Source: an uncultured Christensenella sp. (GTDB taxonomy: Bacteria > Bacillota > Clostridia > Christensenellales > UBA3700). From it: 35,116 nucleotides of DNA. The notes under the pieces are model-generated. The model had not been told where the DNA came from. It made no database searches and saw only the letters and a program-made list of their open reading frames with translations. Shown here piece by piece: positions 8,316-15,191 of the stretch; within the stretch, counting starts at the first letter, position 1; every line of letters starts with the position of its first letter. The stretch lies in the NCBI GenBank assembly GCA_910579785.1, contig CAJTVJ010000019.1, forward strand, positions 1-35,116, in the 5' to 3' direction. The position numbers and the translations under genes are program-made.

Positions 8316-9430
8316 AATGTTTATTTATAGCTAATTATATAGTTTACAAAGATAATGCAAATGGGGTTGCAAAAAAAATCAAGGATCAAATATTGTCATT
8401 AAGAAATATGGGAGTAGAAGTTGATTACGTTTTTGTAAAAGATGGTATTGTATATTTTAATGAAGATGGACATTGTCATCAAATATGTCAACAGGGCGAT
8501 TCATTTCATAAATATTGGGACGTAATGTTGACGAAATTACCTAAATTTATAAATAAAAAATACGACCTATTGTACATGAGGATGGATTATATTTCGAGTA
8601 AAATGCTCCAATTTTTGAAATACTGTAAAATAAATATAAACAAAAGATGTTTAGAAATTCCGACATTCCAACACAAACCTGAACCAGGAGCACGATTGAC
8701 GACAGTAGCAGCTTTTTATTTTAGGAAAGTTTATCATAGGCGGTTACACAAATACATTGATAGAATTGTTACTTTTAGTGATGATGAATTTATTTATAAA
8801 ATTCCCACAATAAGAATAGAAAACTGTATAAGCAACGTAGATGTTAAGGTGTATGATTATTCGCCAAGACCTAATGAACTAAATCTGATAGGAGTTGCAA
8901 TGATGACCCCTTCGCATGGTTTTGATCGAGTTATAAGAGGTATATCAGAGTATTATAAAAATGGAGGAAAAGACGATATTAAATTTTATGTTGTTGGAGA
9001 TGGAAATGTCAAAGGACAATGGCAAAAAAATGCAGAAGAATTGAATGTTGCAGATCATGTAGTGTTTACAGGTAAGAAAGATGGAGAAGATTTGAACGAA
9101 TTGTTTTCCAAATCAAATATTGCAGTTGCATCACTAGCTATTTTCAGGAAAAAATGTAACAAATGTTCTGAATTAAAAATAAGAGAATATTTTCTTAGGG
9201 GTATTCCTTTTATATATAGTGCAAATGAACCTAGTATAGAGAAATATAATGAGATTTTCTGTAAAAAAGTTGAGCATAATGAATCGCCAATTGATATTAG
9301 TGATGTTATTGAATTTGCTCATATTATAAATTATGGTGAGGTATCGCCTGCGATGCACAGTTATGCAATAAATAATTTTCGATGGGAGCAACAATTTCAG
9401 AAAATAATTGATGAATTGGGGGGTGAATAA
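8312..9430 (+). CDS. GT4-like glycosyltransferase
   Basis: Glycosyltransferase of 372 residues with AGGAG ahead of its ATG and an ATGA overlap with the polymerase gene. The opening MKCLFIANYIVYKDNANGV resembles GT4 acceptor domains. The donor domain includes FYVVGDGNVKGQW and VVFTGKKDGEDLNELF, and the region SELKIREYFLRGIPFIYS stands where the EX7E motif usually is, in the variant form used by some GT4 branches. It presumably adds one sugar of the repeat unit. It ends in a run of six G that also forms the Shine-Dalgarno of the next gene. Confidence 0.75.
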   Translation: MKCLFIANYIVYKDNANGVAKKIKDQILSLRNMGVEVDYVFVKDGIVYFNEDGHCHQICQQGDSFHKYWDVMLTKLPKFINKKYDLLYMRMDYISSKMLQFLKYCKININKRCLEIPTFQHKPEPGARLTTVAAFYFRKVYHRRLHKYIDRIVTFSDDEFIYKIPTIRIENCISNVDVKVYDYSPRPNELNLIGVAMMTPSHGFDRVIRGISEYYKNGGKDDIKFYVVGDGNVKGQWQKNAEELNVADHVVFTGKKDGEDLNELFSKSNIAVASLAIFRKKCNKCSELKIREYFLRGIPFIYSANEPSIEKYNEIFCKKVEHNESPIDISDVIEFAHIINYGEVSPAMHSYAINNFRWEQQFQKIIDELGGE

Positions 9431-9431
9431 A

Positions 9432-10451
9432 ATGAATATTTTGGTTGATACTTATAATCTAGCTTACCAGGCTAATGCAGGTGGAGTGCAGACAAAAATT
9501 GAAGATTATTATCGCAATATAGCATTATGCAATGATATCGTCATAAAGAAATTTGACAAATATCAAGATAAAGTTGGAGATTTTGATATTTTACATATTT
9601 TTAAATTTACAACTGATTCATACGAATTAGTTAGATATGCAAAAACACAAGGACTCAAAATTGTTATATCAGCCGTAATGCCTAAATTGAGCAAATTTAA
9701 AATTTGTCTTGCAAAAATATTAAATAAGTTTGGGGTCAATACAAATTATTCAATGTATAATAATATGCTTATGTTGGCAGATGCCATATCTGTTGAAACT
9801 GATTATGAAAAAAAACTAATTCGAACTGCTTTTGGTATAAAAGATAACAAGATTCATATTATTCCAAACATAGTGGATGTAAGAAATATAGAGAAGAACT
9901 ATGATAAATCTAGTATTTTGAAATATAATTTACCATCTAAATATGTTTTACAGATCGGACGTATTGACGCCAATAAAAATCAACTAAATATTATACGTGC
10001 TCTAAAAGGAAAGGGGATACCAGTAGTTTTTATTGGTGGTGGAGAGACTTTATTAAGTGAATACTACGAGAAATGCAAAAAAGAAGCAGATGATAATTTT
10101 TATTTTTTAGGATGGATTCCTCATGATAGTGCAGAATTTGCAACAATATTAAAAAATGCGGATACTGTGATTTTACCATCGTTTAACGAAACTTTTGGAA
10201 TTGCTTTAATAGAGGCTTGTTTGCTTAATAAAAAGGTAGCTTGCTCCAAATCATTGCCGATATTGTGCTATAAAATTTTACAGAGTGTGCCTACATTTGA
10301 TCCAAATAATCTTAATGACATTTCTAATACTATAAAAAACATATTTAGTTCTAATTATACATCAATTGATTATAATAGTGTATTTGGAGTAGATGCTACG
10401 TGTGCTAAGAATATATGTATGTACAAAGAATTACTAAAAAGTGAAAAATAA
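9432..10451 (+). CDS. GT4-family glycosyltransferase
   Basis: GT-B glycosyltransferase of 339 residues. ATG 9432 is chosen because the G-rich Shine-Dalgarno at 9418-9424 lies just upstream; the in-frame TTG at 9408 would place the G run inside the protein. Features are MNILVDTYNLAYQANAGGVQ, a donor domain beginning YVLQIGRIDANKNQLN, FLGWIPHDSAEF, and the EX7E motif in NETFGIALIEACLLNK. It is the fourth glycosyltransferase of the locus besides the initiating transferase, so a repeat unit of about four or five sugars is plausible. Confidence 0.82.
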   Translation: MNILVDTYNLAYQANAGGVQTKIEDYYRNIALCNDIVIKKFDKYQDKVGDFDILHIFKFTTDSYELVRYAKTQGLKIVISAVMPKLSKFKICLAKILNKFGVNTNYSMYNNMLMLADAISVETDYEKKLIRTAFGIKDNKIHIIPNIVDVRNIEKNYDKSSILKYNLPSKYVLQIGRIDANKNQLNIIRALKGKGIPVVFIGGGETLLSEYYEKCKKEADDNFYFLGWIPHDSAEFATILKNADTVILPSFNETFGIALIEACLLNKKVACSKSLPILCYKILQSVPTFDPNNLNDISNTIKNIFSSNYTSIDYNSVFGVDATCAKNICMYKELLKSEK

Positions 10452-10497
10452 AAAAATGCTTTTATTATGATTAAGGAAGTGCTGTTAGGAGAAAATT

Positions 10498-11334
10498 ATG
10501 ATATTGATTAGAAAAATAAAAACTGCGATAAATTTGATAAAAAAATATTTTAGTACTTTACATATAACAAAAAATCTTATCAAAGGAAGTGTACCACTTT
10601 ACAATTTAAAACTTGTTGAAAAGTCTGATTTGATGGTGTTAGTTCCGCATGCAGACGATGAATGGATAGGATGCAGTAGCTTGTTGCAAAAATATTCTGA
10701 TTATACTTTTCTTGTTAATGTAGATATGTCAGGTGATGGTGAGCCAATAGAAATACATAATGAAAGATATAAAGAGCTGATGAATGTGATAGTAAAATAT
10801 AATTTAAAGCACTTTACACTTAAAGGTGATTATAATATTAAAATCGAGCAATTGTCAAAATTGTTGCTTGAAAAGAAACCTAATTATATAGCTGTGCCAT
10901 GCTATGTGGATTGGCATGAGGAACACATAGAGACAATGCATATATTGAAGAATGCATTAGAAATGATAAAATCAAAATGGGGGGGGGTAGCCCATATATT
11001 AATGTATCAAGTATCGGTTCCTATACCAGAAGATTTGATTACGCACTATATGGGAATGTCAAAAAAGGACTATAAATTTAAATGGAAATATTTTGATAAG
11101 GTTTATAAAACACAGCGACAAATAGCGTGGTATAGATATAGATGCAATGAAAGGATAAACGGAGCATTGTGCAACATGTTTGCAGCTGAGGTTTTTTCGG
11201 TGGCAAAGTCATTGGATTGGGTTGAAAACTTGGATAATATGATATTAAGTGAAGAAAAAAGACTGTTGATCAAAAAAAATTTAGGAGATTTACAGTATGT
11301 GCGCGAATTAGTTGGAAATAAAAAGCGTATATGA
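10498..11334 (+). CDS. PIG-L/LmbE-family deacetylase
   Basis: Zinc-dependent deacetylase-like protein of 278 residues. The family signature PHADDE is at residues 50-55, and CYVDWHEEH further on supplies the third metal-binding His. PIG-L/LmbE enzymes remove the N-acetyl group from GlcNAc-type sugars, so this protein probably trims the polysaccharide or its lipid-linked precursor. TTAGGAG lies 7 nt before the ATG. The N-terminal 30 residues are basic and hydrophobic but do not form a clear signal peptide. The gene contains a run of nine G (10979-10987), out of keeping with its AT-rich surroundings; a slip there would truncate the protein after residue 163. Confidence 0.82.
   Translation: MILIRKIKTAINLIKKYFSTLHITKNLIKGSVPLYNLKLVEKSDLMVLVPHADDEWIGCSSLLQKYSDYTFLVNVDMSGDGEPIEIHNERYKELMNVIVKYNLKHFTLKGDYNIKIEQLSKLLLEKKPNYIAVPCYVDWHEEHIETMHILKNALEMIKSKWGGVAHILMYQVSVPIPEDLITHYMGMSKKDYKFKWKYFDKVYKTQRQIAWYRYRCNERINGALCNMFAAEVFSVAKSLDWVENLDNMILSEEKRLLIKKNLGDLQYVRELVGNKKRI
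10979..10987. repeat. Nine-G homopolymer tract inside the PIG-L gene
   Basis: Nine consecutive G, read as part of TGG-GGG-GGG-GTA (Trp-Gly-Gly-Val), in an otherwise AT-rich gene. The gene is in frame with nine. Tracts of this length in surface-glycan genes are known hot spots for slipped-strand frameshifting in other bacteria. Confidence 0.9.
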
Positions 11335-11355
11335 CAAGGATATAAATAGGATATC

Positions 11356-12981
11356 ATGGATAAAAAGCGTAGTTTTTTAAATGTAGTAGTATCTATTATA
11401 TTTAAGATTATTGTTTTGGTTGTAAGTATAGTGGCTAGAAGATATTTAATAAAGTGTGTAGGAAATGAAGTTAATGGACTTAATTCTCTATACAATTCAA
11501 TTGTTGGCTTTTTAGGCGTAGCGGAATTAGGTGTCGGCGTAGCTATTACTTATTGCATGTACAAACCTATTGTAGTAAAAAATGATAATAAAGTAGCGGC
11601 ACTTTATCAGTTATTTACAAAGTTATATTTAATTATCGGGGCAATAATCTTAATTGCTGGTTGCTTAGTAATGTCCATTTTACCTTACTTGGCAAAAGAT
11701 TATCAAGATGCAAACGTTAATATATATTTGACCTTTCTTCTTTTTTTAATTTCTGTTGTAATATCATATTTATTTAGTTCAAAGGTATCATTAATTAATG
11801 CTTATAAGGATAATTACATTACAACCGCGGTTAATTCTTTGGGCTTGATAATGCAGTATGTGTTGCAGATTGTAGTATTAATTTTAACAAAATCATTTGT
11901 TTGGTATTTGTGTTGTCATATTTTTGCAACAGTAGTTCAAGGGATAGCTATTGAAATTATAAGCAGGAAGAAGCACAGAAATATCATAAAAATTAAAAAA
12001 CAAAAAATCGATGCTGACACTAAAAAAGAGGTTGTAAGGTATGTAAAGGCAATGTTTATGCACAAAATAGGCGCCGTGCTTGTTTCGTCAATTGACAGCT
12101 TAATAATATCCGCTTTCTTAGGTGTAGTAATACTTGGTAAATATTCAAATTATATGACAATTATGAGCGCGATGACAGGAGTCATAGCGCTATTTTTCGG
12201 CCCGTTAACGTCGATAATAGGTCACTCATTTCTTGAAATTGGGGCAGAGCAAAGCAGGGAATATCACAAGGCTTTCCATACATTTAATTTTATTTTAGCA
12301 ATAGTATTTTTTTTAGGATACTATGCAGTAATAGATAATTTGATTACGATACTTCTCGGTGAAAATTTAGAGATGGTCAAACAAGTGTCTTTTATTATCA
12401 CGTTGAATAATTTTATTATTTTTATGAGACAAGCAACTTGGCTTTTTTCGGATGCAACAGGAGTTAATTATTATAGTAGATGGAGTCCAATAGTCGAAAG
12501 CATATTCAACTTAGGATTATCGATATTATTTGTTATAGTATTCCCAAAAGAATATAACGTGGTAGGGGTAATTGTTGCTACAATAATGACAAATTTGTTT
12601 ATATGTCATATAGTTGAACCGCATGTGCTTTATAAATATGCATTTAGAAAAAATGCTAAAAGTTACTATCTTTGCAATTACATGTACATGTTAATTTTTT
12701 TAATAGCTTTAATAGCATTACATTTTTCGATGATAACAACTGACAATCAATGGATTGAATTGTTTGTAAATGGCGGAATATCGCTTGCATTTTCATTTGT
12801 CATTTCCACAATTATTGTATTGTTTAATAAAGATTTTAGATCAAACTTAAAAGTTATATTTAATAGATTTAAAAACCGTAAAAATATTGCACAAATTAGT
12901 AATGATAATGATCAACAAATAGCTGTTGAAGAAAATCAAGGGCAAACTGAAAATGACAATCATACAGAAATTAATAATTAA
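11356..12981 (+). CDS. wzx: Wzx-type polysaccharide flippase (MOP/PST family)
   Basis: Polytopic membrane protein of 541 residues with about 12-14 hydrophobic helices, starting right at the N-terminus (SFLNVVVSIIFKIIVLVVSIVA-like segment) and the family feature NGLNSLYNSIVGFLGVAELGVG near residues 40-60. It should flip the undecaprenyl-linked repeat unit across the membrane. The last 40 residues form an Asn/Gln-rich hydrophilic tail that is unusual for the family. It is the final gene of the locus; its stop overlaps the stop of the convergent rdgB gene and no terminator lies between them. Confidence 0.85.
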   Translation: MDKKRSFLNVVVSIIFKIIVLVVSIVARRYLIKCVGNEVNGLNSLYNSIVGFLGVAELGVGVAITYCMYKPIVVKNDNKVAALYQLFTKLYLIIGAIILIAGCLVMSILPYLAKDYQDANVNIYLTFLLFLISVVISYLFSSKVSLINAYKDNYITTAVNSLGLIMQYVLQIVVLILTKSFVWYLCCHIFATVVQGIAIEIISRKKHRNIIKIKKQKIDADTKKEVVRYVKAMFMHKIGAVLVSSIDSLIISAFLGVVILGKYSNYMTIMSAMTGVIALFFGPLTSIIGHSFLEIGAEQSREYHKAFHTFNFILAIVFFLGYYAVIDNLITILLGENLEMVKQVSFIITLNNFIIFMRQATWLFSDATGVNYYSRWSPIVESIFNLGLSILFVIVFPKEYNVVGVIVATIMTNLFICHIVEPHVLYKYAFRKNAKSYYLCNYMYMLIFLIALIALHFSMITTDNQWIELFVNGGISLAFSFVISTIIVLFNKDFRSNLKVIFNRFKNRKNIAQISNDNDQQIAVEENQGQTENDNHTEINN

Positions 12982-13571
12982 ATTAGTTTTGTCAATAAAT
13001 CTTTAAGTGCGCGCGAGCGGTGGGAAATGGTGTTTTTTTCTTCCATGGTTGCTTCGCCGAATGTCTTATTGAGTTCGCTGCTGAGAAAGATAGGGTCGTA
13101 GCCAAAACCGTTGGCGCCTCTATATTCGTCGATGATTTTGCCGTACGTTCTGCCGCTGCCGCTTACGTAACTTCCGTCAGGCTGACAGAGTACGACAACG
13201 CTTTGAAAGTATGCTGTTCTGTCGACGGGTGCGCCGTTCTTTTCAAGAGCGTGGAGCTTGGAGAGGAGTTTTTCGTTGTTGTTCTTATCGTTGCAAGGCT
13301 CGCCGGCATAACGGGCGGAGTATATATTGGGCTCTCCGTCAAGCGCAAGTACGCAAATTCCGCTGTCGTCCGCGATGGCGCACATATTTGTCAATTTGGC
13401 GATAGTGCTTGCCTTTATATAGGCGTTTTCTTCAAAGGTCGAGCCGTTTTCTTCTATTTCGATATCTATATTCAAATCTTTAAGCGTAAGTATATCGTCG
13501 AACTTTCCCGACAGCATTGTTTTGATTTCCACAAGTTTATGTTTGTTGTTGCTTGCAAGCACTGCTTTCAT
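12978..13571 (-). CDS. rdgB: XTP/dITP diphosphatase (RdgB/HAM1 family)
   Basis: House-cleaning nucleotidase of 197 residues that hydrolyses XTP, dITP and ITP to monophosphates. Seen are SNNKHKLVEI near the N-terminus (substrate loop), FEENAYIKA, ADDSGI with the catalytic Asp pair at 68-69, EPNIYSARYAG, GFGYDPIF and SHRSRAL near the end; the length is normal. The start codon overlaps the end of the upstream minus-strand membrane-protein gene in an ATGA, so the two form an operon. Base composition jumps from AT-rich to balanced exactly where this gene meets the flippase gene. Confidence 0.95.
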   Translation of the reverse strand: MKAVLASNNKHKLVEIKTMLSGKFDDILTLKDLNIDIEIEENGSTFEENAYIKASTIAKLTNMCAIADDSGICVLALDGEPNIYSARYAGEPCNDKNNNEKLLSKLHALEKNGAPVDRTAYFQSVVVLCQPDGSYVSGSGRTYGKIIDEYRGANGFGYDPIFLSSELNKTFGEATMEEKNTISHRSRALKDLLTKLI

Positions 13572-14077
13572 TTTTTCTTAGCTCCTTTTGGCGGAAGTGT
13601 GACAAATTCCACAACGAGAGATGGGTGCATTTCTCTCATTTTTTTTATTATTTCATCAAAGTATTTATTATTGCAATTTACTAGAATGACGTCGGCATTT
13701 ACGCCCGTCTTGGCGTCTTTGACCATACCTTTTGATTTGACCTTATAATATATCAGCAAAAACTCGCCTGCGGTATCCATATTGACGACAATTACGTCTT
13801 CATATTTGATTTTGTCGACTAAAAATCCCATGACGTAATAGATATGTTTTTTGCCGAAAGACATACCGCACAAAAACACGAATATGCTGAGAAGAACGAT
13901 AACGATACTCATCACGACAATAGCGACGGTATCTTCGATTTGGTGATACGAGTTCAAATTTCCCACGCCTACAATGCCCAAAATCTTGACAACTATCAAA
14001 ATTAACAATATAATTATTGCGAGTATCGAGACGATATATATCCACGGTTTTTGTTTAAAAGGATAAAATTTTTTCAT
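13568..14077 (-). CDS. Small membrane protein of unknown function
   Basis: A 169-residue protein with two hydrophobic helices (about 12-34 and 48-70) after a basic N-terminus, followed by a soluble, probably beta-rich C-terminal domain (about 80-160) and a lysine-rich end. No family is recognised; the layout recalls two-TM proteins with a PH-like cytosolic domain. It is co-transcribed with rdgB (4-nt overlap). There is no Shine-Dalgarno before the ATG, and the predicted promoter is so close that the transcript may be leaderless. Confidence 0.65.
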   Translation of the reverse strand: MKKFYPFKQKPWIYIVSILAIIILLILIVVKILGIVGVGNLNSYHQIEDTVAIVVMSIVIVLLSIFVFLCGMSFGKKHIYYVMGFLVDKIKYEDVIVVNMDTAGEFLLIYYKVKSKGMVKDAKTGVNADVILVNCNNKYFDEIIKKMREMHPSLVVEFVTLPPKGAKKK

Positions 14078-14083
14078 ACTCTA

Positions 14084-14112
14084 ATTATACACACAAAACG
14101 AAATAAGTACAA
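14084..14112 (-). promoter_or_regulatory. Promoter of the minus-strand membrane protein-rdgB operon
   Basis: Read on the minus strand, TTGTAC (14112-14107) and a perfect TATAAT (14089-14084) are 17 nt apart. The start codon begins at 14077, so the expected transcription start falls on or next to the ATG. Confidence 0.6.
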
Positions 14113-14128
14113 CTAAAATAAGGAAGAT

Positions 14129-15064
14129 ATGTTGTTTAAAAGTATAACGGACGCAGATTTTGCCGACATAGCCGACATTCAAAGACAGACAAAATACAAC
14201 GGCAGCGAGTATTCGCTTTTGTATCTTAAAGGCTGGGATTTTTTTAATTTCAAGAGTATGCAGATAGCCAAAGAAGACGGAGCGGCATTTATAAGATTTA
14301 TGCCAAAGGATAAATATGCGGAAGAGGAGAGGCGCGGTTGGGTATATCTTCCGCCGCTTTGCGCATTGGATAAAGTTAAAGAGAGCTATGATAAGATAAA
14401 GGATATATGCGACGTCGACGGCGTTGAGATGGCGGTCATGTCTACGCCTGAGGAGTACGTCGAACTTCTCGGCGGCGATTATCAATGCATTGAGGACGTC
14501 GACTATGCGGAATATCTTTACGATCCTCAAAGTCTTATGACGTACGCAGGCAAAAAACTTCACTCCAAGCGTAATCACGTTAACGCGTTTACAAGAAATT
14601 ATTGCACGGACGGCGACGTAGTATTTAGAGCGTATTCGCCAAGCGACAGAGACGGAGTCTTGGCTTTTGTCAACGGCTGGGAAGATACCAAGGAGTTTGA
14701 CAAGAAGAAGTATGACGATATGGCAAACAACGAAGTCAAGGTGATAATTCTGGCATTGAGTTTGGTGGAATCAAGAGAGGAGTATTTTGCAGATTTGCTT
14801 GAATACAAAGGCAATATCATAGGCTTTTCGCTTGGAGAGATAACTGCTTCGGGAGTGGGTATCACGCATATAGAGAAGGCAGACGTAGAATATGAGGGCG
14901 TATATTCCTATCTGTGTCAGGTCTTTGCGCAAAAGCATTACGGCAATGCACGCATTGTCAACAGACAGGAGGACATGGGCTTGGAGGGCTTGCGAAAGTC
15001 CAAGCAGTCATACCGTCCGATAGGATTTTGCAAAAAATTCGTTGTAAAAAAATCATTGCAATAA
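14129..15064 (+). CDS. DUF2156 domain protein (phosphatidylglycerol lysyltransferase C-domain-like)
   Basis: Protein of 311 residues with two GNAT-like halves. The stretch LYDPQSLMTYAGKKLHSKRN around 130-150 is characteristic of DUF2156, the fold shared with the catalytic C-terminal domain of aminoacyl-phosphatidylglycerol synthases. LLEYKGNIIGFSLGEI and the late YRPIGFCKKF are also typical. It lacks the N-terminal membrane domain of MprF, so it is probably a soluble aminoacyl- or acyl-transferase of unknown target. AAGGAAG precedes the ATG. Codon use is GC-richer than in the polysaccharide locus. A small hairpin (TTGCGC/GCGCAA, 15068-15084) follows without a T run. Confidence 0.8.
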   Translation: MLFKSITDADFADIADIQRQTKYNGSEYSLLYLKGWDFFNFKSMQIAKEDGAAFIRFMPKDKYAEEERRGWVYLPPLCALDKVKESYDKIKDICDVDGVEMAVMSTPEEYVELLGGDYQCIEDVDYAEYLYDPQSLMTYAGKKLHSKRNHVNAFTRNYCTDGDVVFRAYSPSDRDGVLAFVNGWEDTKEFDKKKYDDMANNEVKVIILALSLVESREEYFADLLEYKGNIIGFSLGEITASGVGITHIEKADVEYEGVYSYLCQVFAQKHYGNARIVNRQEDMGLEGLRKSKQSYRPIGFCKKFVVKKSLQ

Positions 15065-15098
15065 TCTTTGCGCTTGCTGCGCAATCAGTCAACTAATC

Positions 15099-15116
15099 CT
15101 TGCAATATATTGCAAG
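15099..15116. promoter_or_regulatory. 18-bp perfect palindrome over the -35 box, candidate operator
   Basis: CTTGCAATATATTGCAAG is a perfect 18-bp palindrome covering the -35 hexamer and the first half of the spacer. Its size and place fit a site for a dimeric helix-turn-helix repressor. The cognate regulator is not identified. Confidence 0.5.
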
Positions 15117-15128
15117 TTGATATATAAT
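15100..15128 (+). promoter_or_regulatory. Promoter of the hydratase operon
   Basis: TTGCAA (15100-15105) and a perfect TATAAT (15123-15128) are 17 nt apart. The start would be near 15135, about 57 nt before the ATG at 15192. It probably serves the run of overlapping genes up to 19463. Confidence 0.65.
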
Positions 15129-15191
15129 AAAAATTGGAAAATACTATATCGGGCATAATGCTTGATAATATCGAAGAATTTGGAGTAAAAA

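Noticed and set aside
9408..9431. TTG start adding 8 residues to the glycosyltransferase at 9432
   Set aside because: The G-rich ribosome binding site lies between the two candidates and serves ATG 9432.
13020..13748. Long plus-strand frame of 242 codons opposite rdgB and the membrane-protein gene
   Set aside because: It is antisense to two confidently identified genes, is rich in Cys and Phe without family motifs, and has no ribosome binding site.
15068..15084. Terminator hairpin after the DUF2156 gene
   Set aside because: The TTGCGC/GCGCAA stem is only 6 bp and no T run follows it.
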